Positions 28,075 through 39,100 of a stretch of 53,297 nt of DNA are shown one piece after another. The position numbers and the translations under genes are program-made. Location of the stretch: positions 35,903 through 89,199 of the forward strand of contig NZ_LT629846.1 of assembly GCF_900106845.1 (NCBI RefSeq), in the 5' to 3' direction. The notes below the pieces were generated by a model, which searched no databases, was not told the origin of the DNA, and saw nothing but the letters and a program-made list of their open reading frames with translations. This DNA comes from Romboutsia timonensis. GTDB lineage: Bacteria; Bacillota; Clostridia; Peptostreptococcales; Peptostreptococcaceae. Numbering within the stretch: the stretch's first letter is position 1; the number at the start of each line of letters is the position of its first letter.

Positions 28075-28572
28075 ATGAGTTTATATACTGAATGGAGAAA
28101 TTTAAGTGATAATCATGAAAACCAAGAAGCAGAAGTAAAGTTTTGGGAAGCATACTTACAAGCAGAAGCTTCAATATACAATGAATTATTAAATAACAAG
28201 CAAGAAGTTATAGAAGGTAAAGTTAGTGAATTAGCTGCTAAATATAATGTTTCAGTTGAATATTTCATGGGATTCATAGATGGAATAAGCGAAAGTTTAA
28301 AAGAAGATATAACTTTAGAAACTATAGAAGCTGGTAGTACTATAAAATTAGATATAGATTTCGAAAAATTATACTATAACATGGTAGAAGTAGAAGCTCA
28401 TTGGTTATATAACTTACCAGGTTGGGAGACTATATTACCAGCTGCAAAGAGAAAAGAATTACAAAAAGCATATAAAACTTCTAAAACAGTAGTTAAAGAA
28501 GAAAAAGTAGGAAGAAACGATGCTTGTCCATGTGGAAGTGGAAAGAAATACAAGAAGTGTTGTGGAAAATAA
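28075..28572 (+). CDS. SEC-C metal-binding domain protein
   Basis: 165 residues. Residues 1-140 are mostly helical with no family I can name. The last 25 residues are a SEC-C zinc motif, [20 protein letters not shown], the same as at the end of SecA. RBS AGGAGG. Stand-alone SEC-C proteins are common in clostridia and poorly characterised. A 53-residue ORF follows 9 bases later. Confidence 0.87.
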   Translation: MSLYTEWRNLSDNHENQEAEVKFWEAYLQAEASIYNELLNNKQEVIEGKVSELAAKYNVSVEYFMGFIDGISESLKEDITLETIEAGSTIKLDIDFEKLYYNMVEVEAHWLYNLPGWETILPAAKRKELQKAYKTSKTVVKEEKVGRNDACPCGSGKKYKKCCGK

Positions 28573-28581
28573 GGTAATGTT

Positions 28582-28743
28582 ATGTTTATTTTAAGATTTA
28601 TTAATGATGATGATGACTTATCAGTAAAAGAATTTGTATCTTTAGCTGATTTAAAAGAATATATAAATCAAAAGAATCTAGAAAAAACATGGCATCAAAT
28701 AGAAGAAGTAAAAAAAGTAATACCAAATCTTAAAGAAGATTAA
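28582..28743 (+). CDS. small hypothetical protein (53 residues)
   Basis: ATG at 28582 with AAGG 8 bases upstream, overlapping the end region of the SEC-C gene. The product begins MFILRFINDDDDLSVKEF and is charged, probably helical, with no signal peptide or cysteine. It reads like a real coding region (regular A/T third positions, normal amino acid mix) but I recognise no family. Likely cotranscribed with the SEC-C gene. 28744-28915 downstream is AT-rich with no gene. Confidence 0.55.
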   Translation: MFILRFINDDDDLSVKEFVSLADLKEYINQKNLEKTWHQIEEVKKVIPNLKED

Positions 28744-28915
28744 AAATTATGAAAATAATAAATTTAAGTTAAATATATATTTGAATTTTTAAAATGTATA
28801 ATATAAATTATATCATTATTTAATTTATTTATTTTAGTTTTTAAATTGCTTAGTAATATATTTTTAATGATATTATAATTTGAATTTTATAAGTTTAGAT
28901 ACACAAGATATTATA

Positions 28916-28972
28916 CCTATAATTAAAAGATTATTTACATATAAATAATCTTTTAATTATAGGATTTTTTAT
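28916..28972 (+). terminator. strong hairpin terminator with a perfect 22-bp stem
   Basis: CCTATAATTAAAAGATTATT plus two more bases pairs perfectly with 28942-28963 around the loop CATA, followed by ATTTTTT. It can end the SEC-C/small ORF transcript. Confidence 0.85.
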
Positions 28973-29018
28973 ATCAATATACACTTGTTTAACTAAATAT
29001 AATTTATAGTAGTCGAAC

Positions 29019-29600
29019 TTAAAAAAGTTCGTAAATAGATTCTTCAAGGCTCTTGTTATTTTTAGTTATTTTTTTCAAATTTTTCTTTAATGTTGCCCAA
29101 TACTTTTCTATAGGATTTAAATTTGGAGAATATGGTGGTAAAAATATTAGTTTTAGATTTTTATTAGCATTTTTACATAATTCGTATAATCTACTCTTAC
29201 AATGAAATGTTGCATTATCCATTACAATAGCTTTATTTTTTTCTACTTCATTTAAAAACATTTCTTTAAACCATTTTTCGAAAAACTTACTATCCATTAT
29301 TTTATCGTACACTAAAGGAGAGATAATCTTATCTCCACATTTTCCTGCTACTATATTTGTTCTTTTGTATTTTTTACCTGGTATTTTATCGTAAACTTTT
29401 TTACCTCTTATAGCTCTTGCATATTCTCTATAAATATAACCTTGTATTCCTGTTTCATCAATATATACTATATCTTCTTCGCTAAAGTTTTTTATCTCAT
29501 TTAAATATTTATTTACTTTTTCCTTACATTGTTCTTTGTATGAAGTTGTCTTTTTTTTCGTGTTATATTTAATTTCTTTAATGCTTTTCTTATTGCACAC
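29019..29600 (-). CDS. IS630 transposase, OrfB (DDE catalytic part)
   Basis: 193 residues as listed, but it is normally made as a -1 frameshift product of OrfA, so the printed N-terminus is not a real start. The catalytic triad is visible: first Asp in DIVYIDETGIQGY, second Asp in AIVMDNATFHCK, and Glu in PPYSPNLNPIEKYWATLKK. This is the IS630/Tc1-mariner DD(34-35)E pattern. The catalytic residues are complete, so the element may still be active. Confidence 0.88.
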   Translation of the reverse strand: MCNKKSIKEIKYNTKKKTTSYKEQCKEKVNKYLNEIKNFSEEDIVYIDETGIQGYIYREYARAIRGKKVYDKIPGKKYKRTNIVAGKCGDKIISPLVYDKIMDSKFFEKWFKEMFLNEVEKNKAIVMDNATFHCKSRLYELCKNANKNLKLIFLPPYSPNLNPIEKYWATLKKNLKKITKNNKSLEESIYELF

Positions 29601-29863
29601 TCACTACAATTAAACTCCTCTGCAATCTCAACTAAATATGCATCTGGATGTTTTTTTATATATTTAATTAACTTTTCTGGATAAATCTTTTTTGGTTTTC
29701 TAACCTGTATTTTTACTTCACCTAATTTACCTTCCTTTTCTTTATTTATCCACCTAGTTAGTGTTGTTTCAGATATTTTAAATACTTTACAAGTTTCTTT
29801 GTAAGTATGGCCTTCTCTTTGGTATTCTACTGCTCTTTGTTTAAACTTTATATCATAACTCAT
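29513..29863 (-). CDS. IS630 transposase, OrfA (helix-turn-helix part)
   Basis: 116 residues. It holds the DNA-binding region: an N-terminal helix-turn-helix (YKETCKVFKISETTLTRWI) and a second one (YLVEIAEEFNCSECAIRKAL). It overlaps OrfB by 88 bases in the 0 frame. A run CGAAAAAAAAGA lies in the overlap; reading A-AAA-AAA in the OrfA frame and slipping back one base joins OrfA to OrfB exactly. Confidence 0.88.
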   Translation of the reverse strand: MSYDIKFKQRAVEYQREGHTYKETCKVFKISETTLTRWINKEKEGKLGEVKIQVRKPKKIYPEKLIKYIKKHPDAYLVEIAEEFNCSECAIRKALKKLNITRKKRQLHTKNNVRKK

Positions 29864-30055
29864 ATTATATTTGTTAACTTATTTAACAATTTTCGACAAT
29901 AAACGATAGGAATATACAAAAAGGTATATTATATGTTATAATACTGTAATAATGTTTTAATACCATTAAGATAGAAAGTAATATTTATAGATATTAATTA
30001 GTAAATAGATTAGATTATCAAACGAATATATTTAAAACTAAATATAGATTTTCTC

Positions 30056-30093
30056 ATGGCATACCGAAGATTCGATAATATTTGGTATGCCAT
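30056..30093 (+). promoter_or_regulatory. long hairpin in the leader of the giant gene
   Basis: ATGGCATACCGAA and TTTGGTATGCCAT pair at 12 of 13 positions around a 12-base loop. It ends 17 bases before the AAAGGAGG ribosome binding site. It has A/T after it but no clean T run, so it could be a weak terminator, an mRNA stabiliser or a control element. A TATAAT (29937-29942) lies upstream, without a good -35 box. Confidence 0.5.
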
Positions 30094-30129
30094 AAATAAA
30101 AATTTAATGAAAGGAGGACAAAACTTTTT

Positions 30130-33100
30130 ATGAAAAGAAAATTAATTTCTTATATTTGTTTGGTAGCTATTTTTATGGAAACTATTCCAGTAAATGCATT
30201 ATCTAATATTACTTCAGAAATTGTGCCAATAGAAAGTTCAGAAGAAACTAAATCTGAAGAAGAATCTACTGAACAAAAAGAAGACAAACAAAAAGAAGAA
30301 AGTAAACCTAAGCTAGAAGATAATGTATTTAATATGTATATACTAGATAAAATAGAAAATGAATTAGGCTTTTCTATAGGCTTTGATGAAAAAGAAAAGA
30401 AGTTTAAATTAAGTAATCAAAGTGAAAAACAATTATCTAAAACAAATCTAGATAGCATAATATATAAAATTAATATATATGATAAAGAAAATAAAGAAAA
30501 ATTAAATATAGAGCTTCTAGGCAAAGATACTGGAAATTCTGAAAAACTAAATATACTTAAAGATACTAAGTATGAAACTGGTGATACCATAAAAATAGCT
30601 TCTTTTGACCCTAAGAAAGGCATTAAAATTTTAGGAGAAATCAAAGGAGATATAAACAAAGAAAAACAAACAGATAAAGAAAATGAAAAGGTAGAAGATT
30701 ATTCTGACGGTGTTGATAATCTTGATTATATTGAAAATGTAAGATTTAAAATAACTGAAACTAATCTTGAGACTGTCTATAATAATGCACCAGTATTTGA
30801 AGGATTAACAGACTTATTAGATGTAGAAGATCCATCTGTAGATGTTCTTCAAGGTATAAAAGTTACTGATGATCACGATGGTTTAATTGATAACTCTAAG
30901 ATAGTAGTATCAGTTCAGGAAAAAACTGAATCTTCAGCTATATTGCAATTAACAGTAGAAGATAGCTGGGGAAGAACAACTAGCACTACACGAAATATTT
31001 CAGGCAAAGAAAAAATTAATACAATTAATTCATCAGGAAATGATAGTGCTACTACTCCTACTCCTACTCCTACAGTAACTAATAGTATAGAATCTAACAC
31101 AATTACAGTAGATGGGGTACCATATTCTGATAATAGAACACAAAGATTTAAAATAAGATTTAATGCCGTATCTAAGGAAATTAAGGTAACAGATGATGAT
31201 GGAAGGGTTCTTAGCTATAATGAAAAAGGAGAATATTTCAAGTTTGTATTATATGACAAAAATATGGAAGAAAAAACTTCTGTTACACTATTAGGTAATG
31301 ACAAAAGTGATTCTGACAAATTGAATGCTATAAATAACTATATTTTTGAAGATGGTGATTATATAGGTATTTGGCATAAAGAATCAGATACTAAACTTAA
31401 AATTGATGGGACTGTAAAGAAAACACGAATCAATGAAAATAAAGAAGCTGTAGTTATACAAAACGAAGTAGAAAATTATTCGCAAGGTGTACCACAAGCA
31501 CAAATTTCTGAGCGTAGATTTAGAATAAAAACAACTGGACTTGAGGAAGTTAAAAATGCTGCACCTACAATAGGTACTTTAGAACCTATTGTAGTAAATA
31601 GGGGTGAAGATAAAGACCTTTTAGAAGGTGTAGCTAAAAGAGTAAGTGATGACTTTGATACATTTGATGCTGAAAATATAGAAAAAGGTTATGTGTCAAT
31701 AACACATACTCCATTTGATAATACTTATGTTGGAACTCAAATAATAACTTACACTGCAACAGATAGATGGGGCAATAAGGGTACAGTGGATAGAACAATA
31801 ACTGTAAATTCAGGAAATCCTCTTGATAGTACTTATATTGAGCTTATGAAATCTGAATCTACAAACGAAAGTTTATTTAAACTAAAGATAGACTCAGTTA
31901 AAAAACAATTGATAGTAGATAACTTAAATAGTTTACCAGATACGCAAATAGATCCAAGTAGATCATCATCTATATTTAAATTAAAAATATATACAAGAGG
32001 TGGAGTACTACAAAAAACATTAAATATAAAAGGTACTGATAAACTAAAAACAGTACTTAGAAGAATCAATGGATATACTTATAGTGAGAATGACCGTATA
32101 GAACTTTGGTCAATAAATCCTAAAAATATTAGAGTATTTGGAAATTTAGTAGAAAGCAATAGTACAAATACAAGTACAGATATACCTTATGTAAGTAATG
32201 AAGTAGATGGTGAAAATTATCGTGAAGATTATACAAATGGTATAGATAATCAAGATTACATGAAAAATGTAAGGTTTGAAATTGGTAAAACTAATTTAAA
32301 GTATATATACAATAAAGCTCCAGTATTTACAATAAGTAAAGACTTAAGAGTGAGAAGAAAAGGAGATGTCAATTATATGGATGGGATAAGTGCGTCAGAT
32401 GATCATGATGATGATTCATCCCTAAATATAACACACACTGAAATTGATACTAGTAATATTGGAGAAAAGTATATTGAATATAAAGTAGTAGATAGTTGGG
32501 GTAGAAATGCTCTTATAAAAAGAAAAATTACTGTCTATCCTTACAACAACTTAGAATATAACTATATAAATATAAAAAATAATCAAACTAATGAGGTAAT
32601 CTTATCTATTAGATTTGATGAAGATAATAGGAAGTTTAAGGTTAATAAATTAGATGTAAGTAAAATACCAAGTGGTTTAAGTAATAATAGTGAACTACTA
32701 AAAATTGAGCTTATTAAGCAAAATAAAAAGAGTATTTTAAAATCAAGTAATAAAGAAACTATAACTATTACAAGACAAGATTTAATTAATAACACATTAA
32801 ATGAAAAATTTGAAAATATACAATACAACTATGGTGATTATTTAGTATTTAATTCTTATGATTATGCAAATGGGATACTTATATCAGCTAAATCAGATGA
32901 TACATCAAATGAATCAAATAATGAACAAACAAAGTCAAGTGATATATCAGATGGCTCAAATGACTTAGATGAAACACCATCTAATCCAAATGAATTATTA
33001 AATGGATTTAGAGATGTAGATCAAATGGAAAACTCAAGGTTTAAAATAGAACAAGAAGGTCTACAAATGATATATAATGCTGCACCAGAAATTGATGGTT

Positions 33101-36100
33101 TAGAAGATATTTTATACTTATATAGTGGAGAAACATTAGATTTTCAAAAAGCTATAGAAGGTATAAATGTGGAAGATGCTTTAGATAATGACATAAGTAC
33201 AGATAATTTAATAGTTAAATCTGAAGATGGTAATGAGTTAAGTAGCATAGACACAACACAAATTGGTGATATTATATTAACTTATGAGATAACAGATTCT
33301 TGGGGAAGAACAACTTATGGAGAGAGAATTGTATCTATAATATCAAAATCTGCATCAAATGATATTGAGTTTTATAGTGAAGATGGAAGAGAAAGGTTAT
33401 TTTATTTGAAATATAGACCAATAGAGCATGGATTTGACTTTATTCGTGATGAACATAATCCACCAAACGAGGTTATAGATCATTCACAAAATCAATTAGA
33501 TCAGAAAAGTGATACTACAAATCCATCGATAGACCAAGAAGATTCAGAAAGTGGTGATTTGGAATCTAATCCAGATACAGAACAACCACCAAGCAGTGAT
33601 GTACCAGAATCTCCAACAGAACCAGAAAAAGTATTTAAATTAAGTGTATTTAATACTAATGGAAAAGAAGTAGGAACTTTTGAATTATCTGAAGAGGAAA
33701 TATCTAATCCTAAAAATCTTGATAGATTAAAAGAAATTGATATCTATGATGATTATTACTTTAGTGTATGGAGTAATAATAGATCTAGAATAAAAATTAC
33801 AGGTTATATGGAAGGAAATAATACATTAGGTGAATCTGGAAATGAAAATGAAGACTATTCAACAGGTATAAGTAGTGACGACCATATGAACAATGTAAGA
33901 TTTAAACTAAGAACAAGAGGGTTAGAGGCTGTATATAATAAAAAGCCAAAAATAATCATATCGTCTGAAGATATACTTACACAGTATGCAGGAGACCCTA
34001 TTGACTATATTCAAGGTGTAGAGGTTATAGATGACCATGATCAAACTATTCCTACTGAAAAAATAAAGGTTAGTTTTGGAGAAAAGACTGAAGAGGGTGT
34101 AGCAAAAGAGAAAACTGAAAATGACCTAATAATAGGAGATAATACTATTTACTTAAGTGTAGTAGATAGTTGGGGTAGAGAATCTACTACAACTAGAACG
34201 TTAGTAATAACTAATGGTATAGATAAAAATAGAATAAGCTTTAATGGTGTAGATGGAGAAGTTATAGGTATTGGATTTAATCATGCTAATAATAAATTAG
34301 TAATATCTAAGGAGAATAAAGCATTTGGAGAAGGAAATGTTTCTGGATATGTACGTATAGCTATAAAAAGAGCTAACAATACTTATGCTGTTAGACCAGT
34401 AGAATTTAATGTTAATGAGAATTTTAGTAATGAAAATGTATCAAATAAACTACAACCATTAATAAATTATCAACTTAACTATGGAGATAAACTTGAAATT
34501 TATCATGGACATCCAATTAGGTTTTTGATAAATGGAAAGGTAATTGATGCAAGAGAAGATTATGAAGATGGAGTTGATAACCCAGAAAACTTAATCAACA
34601 CTACATTTGAGATTACAAAAAGTGGATTAAAAGCAATATATACGAATCCAGATACAAGTAATATTACTGATAATAAGGTTGTATTTGGACCTATGGCACC
34701 AGAAAAATTCCCTGTAAAGATACAGATTGATTTTAGTGAAAGGAAATTTAAGGTCTTAGACAAAACAACCACTAAATTTTCAAGTGGTGATGATGATGAT
34801 GTATATAGGATGGTTCTTATTGGTTCAAATGGGAGAATTAAAAGAGATTCATCTTTTAGAGGGGAGAGGTATGCCGATACTATTAATGATAACGAGTTTT
34901 GGCATAATCAAAGGTTTGATTATAATGACTGTTTATATATATGGCACAAAGATCCAAAGAGATCTATTATAAAAGGTAACATAATAAATAAACGAGAAGA
35001 TTATGAAGATGGTGTTGATAATCCTGATAATATGAATCATGTTGTATTTAGATTAACTCAAAATGGGTTAGAATCAATATATAATGAAGCACCAGTAATA
35101 AATGGTGCTGAAAGTGTAGATGTATATAAAGGTAGTGAGTTTAATTTAGTAGAAGGAATCACAATTACAGACAAATTTGACACAGATCATCTAGGATCTA
35201 TATCGATTAATGGACGAAGTGTGACAACTAGTAATAATGGTACTGTTTTAAATCCAAGCAGTATTTTACTTGATACATCAACTGTTGGAGAAAAAACTGT
35301 AACGTATACGGCAACAGATCGTTGGGGTAAAGAAACTACTATCAATAGAAAGATAATTGTAAGACCTGATTTATATAAAAATACATTTAAGATATTTTCT
35401 GATGTTAATGAAGAAGAGATGATATCTGAATCAGATAGTACTGAAAATAAAAAAAATCTATTATTTGAAATTGGATTTGATACTGTTACTAATAAATATA
35501 GAGTATTTAATAGGAAAAGTGATAGAATTTCAACAGATAATTCTTCAGAGGAGAAGTTTTATATAAATATACTAGGTTCAGACAAAAGTTTAAAAGCATC
35601 TATTTCATTAACAGGTAATGACAGAGGTACATCTCCTAAATTAGATAAACTTAACGAAGTAGATTATGATATTGGAGATATTATAAGAATTTATAGAAGT
35701 GATTTTGACGCAATTGAATTTGTTGGTAATATAGAAAATTCTGAACCCAACAAACCTTTTGAAGATAATACTGAAAGATTAGATATTATGAAAAATACTG
35801 GATTTATAGTAAGAGAGGATGGCTTAACAGTAAAATATAATAATTCACCTACTATAACAGATACAAATAATGAACTACAAGATAGAATTGTAAGTAAAAA
35901 TACAGTTTTAAATCTGTTAGAAGGTATAAATTTCAATGATGAAGAGGATGGAAATATATCTGATAAGAAATTTATTAATATTAGTATAAATGGAGAGGTT
36001 TTATTATTTGATTCTTTAAATGAACCAGTAGAATATGAATTTAATGAGCTTGGAACTTATAAGATCGATTATACTGTATATGATTCTTGGGGAAGAGGAA

Positions 36101-39100
36101 CACTAAAAACGGTCAATATAAAAGTAGAAGCTAAGGTTAGAGATAATGAAATTAATGTGTATAAAACTAATAATGATTTAGCATTTAAAATTAAATTTGA
36201 TACAACAAATAGCAAATTTATATTAACTGATGAAAGTAATTTTGTTAATGATATTTCTTCAAAAGCTAATAAAACTACAGATGAAGTAATTAATGAATCA
36301 GATGAATCTGGAGATTTTAAAATGATTGTAAGAGATATAAGAGGAGATGTTAAATATAGTGTAATTTTAAATGGAGATCAAGAACATGATGTTAATGAGT
36401 TGAAAAAAATACACAATAAAGATTTCTCTAAATATGATACAATAAGCCTGTATAGCAATAATGCTAATGGAATTAAAATAACAGGTAGTGTAATAAATAA
36501 AGATAATAATGGAAATAAAGATTATTCAAATGGATTTGTTAATATTGAAAATTATTCATTAGTTAGATTTAAAATAACTGATGATGGATTAAAAGAAACA
36601 ATTAATAAAGATTTAAGAGTATTAGGAATAGACTCAAAGACTATAAAAAGAGGATCTGATATAAATTTATTAGAAGGAGTTACTGTAGATACTCAAGATG
36701 ATTATAATGAAGACTATAAAATAGTAGTAGATGATAGTAACTTTAATAAATTGAAAGAAAATGAGTATACTGTAAAATATACAATAACTAATAGTTGGGG
36801 CCAAAGTGTTGAACATAATAGAACTATAACTGTTGAGCCTAGAAATGAGTTAGAAAAAAATAAACTTAGTCTTAAAAATAATAACGGAGAAGTTATACTT
36901 AAAATTGGTTTTGATTCAATAGAAAACAAACTTAGAGTATTAGAATCTAGATTAAATGCAAATATAGATTCTAACAATACTAGTTTAGCCTTTTCTATAA
37001 ATGCTTACAACTCAGAAGGTAACACAATTGGTAATATTGAATTAAAAGGGACTGAGAATATAGATCAAATAATAATAGATAAATTAAATAATTTTGAGTA
37101 TGTTGAGGGATATAGATTATCTATATGGGCAAAACATCCGCAAACTCATTTAACTCTAGAAGGTAATATAAAAGCTTTAAATAAAGAAACTAAGAAAATA
37201 ATAGGTTCTAGAACATCAATTCTTAAAGATGACATTGATAAAATGGAAAATGGTAGATTTGAAATTTTAAATAATGGATTAGCATATATTTATAATGAAG
37301 CTCCAATAATATCCGGAGGAGATGACATAATTAATTACTATAAAGGTAGCATATTAACTCTACCAAGCAGTATAAAAGTAGATGATGATTATGATACAAT
37401 AAGTAGAAACCAGATTATAATAGATGATGACAATGTAAATTATGATGAACTTGGAATCTATGATATAACATATGTTGTTGAAGATAACTGGGGTAGAGTT
37501 GGTAAAAAGTCAGGAAGAATAAATATTAAATCTTCTATGGAAAATAATAGTATTGATGTATATCCAAAAAGAACTAGAAGAACTTCACAAAATGAAAATG
37601 GTGATAATAAAGCATTTTCTATAAAGTTTGTTAGAGATGAAGATAATGATAAAAATAAACTTAGTATCGAAAAAGGATCTAGTGTTCAATTTAATTCAAG
37701 TAGCATAGAATCTACTTTTATGACTATAAAAATATATAGTTCAGCTGGAAAAGTTGTAAAAGAAGTTAACCTGTTAGGAAGCGATACTAACACACGACTA
37801 GATGAATTAAATGATTTTGAGTATGAAAGAGGCGGCTATATAGGTATAGAAGGTATAACAGAAGATACTAAATCATGTGTTAAAATACAAGGTACAGTAG
37901 TTAATAAGAAATCTGATTATACAAATGGGATACAAAATATTGATCATATAGAAAATGTAAGATTTAAGTTAACAGATCTTGGTTTAGAATCAGTATATAA
38001 TGAAGAACCTAAAATAGTAATCGATGAAAGTATAAAATTAAATCTTGTAAAAGGTGATGAAATTCCTTATATGAGGGGTGTAAAACTTTTAGACGACCAT
38101 GACAAATTAACTAAAGATAATGTAGAAGTTACTTGGAATCCAGGTTATACTGGTAATACAGATGATACCTATGAAAATATAAAAGGATATGCTAAAGTTG
38201 GAGAAAATATTCTTCAATATAAAGTAACAGATTCATGGGGAAGAAGTAAAATAGCTACTAGAACAGTAAATTTAACAAATGGTATACTAAATAATACTAT
38301 ACACTTTGATGGTGATAGTAGTCCTGATGCTATAAAAATGAATTTTACAGCTACTGAGAATAATAAAGTGCGTATGACTTTAGAAACAACAAATGATACT
38401 ATGTGGAGTATGAATAGAGAAAATTACTATACAATAAAAATATATAATCCAAACCAAACTCAACCTAGGTTTAATATAGGTCTTAATGGTATCGATAATG
38501 GAAATACACCTAAGCTTAATGCTATTAGAAATATAGAACTTGAGTATGGAACAATATTTGAATTTACTGCAGGGCATCCAAGTAAATTTAAAATCAAAGG
38601 AAGTGTTAGAAATGCACGTGAAGAGTACTTTGATGGAGTACAAAATCCAGAAAACTTAACTTCAATAAAGTTTAAAGTTACAGATTCAGGATTAAAATCT
38701 ATTTATACGGATGCTGATAATGGTAATCTAAATGCAAATGAAAATATAATTTCATTAGTTGCAGATGAAAATATACCTATTAAATTTAAAGTTGATCCAA
38801 TTACAAAAAGAATAAATGTCATTTCTTATAATTCTACGAGTCTTCAATATGGTCTAGGAGAAAACATAGAAACATTTAGAATGACTTTAACAGGTTCAAA
38901 TGGACAGACAAAAGCAAATGTTACAGGGTATTCTAGAGATCAAGGTGATAACAATAAGTTTAGAGATGCATTTAACAATAGAAGTTTTGAAATTGGAGAT
39001 ACACTAACTATTTGGCATAAAATTCCTAAGAGACTTCTTATAAAAGGAGAGATTCAAGGAAAAAGAGAAGATTACTCAGATGGTGTAGACAATAGTAGGA

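Larger units (their letters stand above)
29008..29903 (-). mobile_element. IS630-family insertion sequence
   Basis: About 0.9 kb with two overlapping transposase frames on the minus strand. Near the ends, AGTCGAACTT (29011-29020) and, reversed, TTGTCGAAAATT (29888-29899 on the other strand) are weak inverted-repeat candidates with shared GTCGAA. Exact ends and a TA target duplication could not be fixed by eye. It lies directly upstream of the giant surface-protein gene. Confidence 0.72.

Noticed and set aside
29904-30129. c-di-GMP riboswitch controlling the giant surface protein
   Set aside because: Clostridial adhesins often have one, but I see only a simple hairpin here, without the conserved riboswitch elements.
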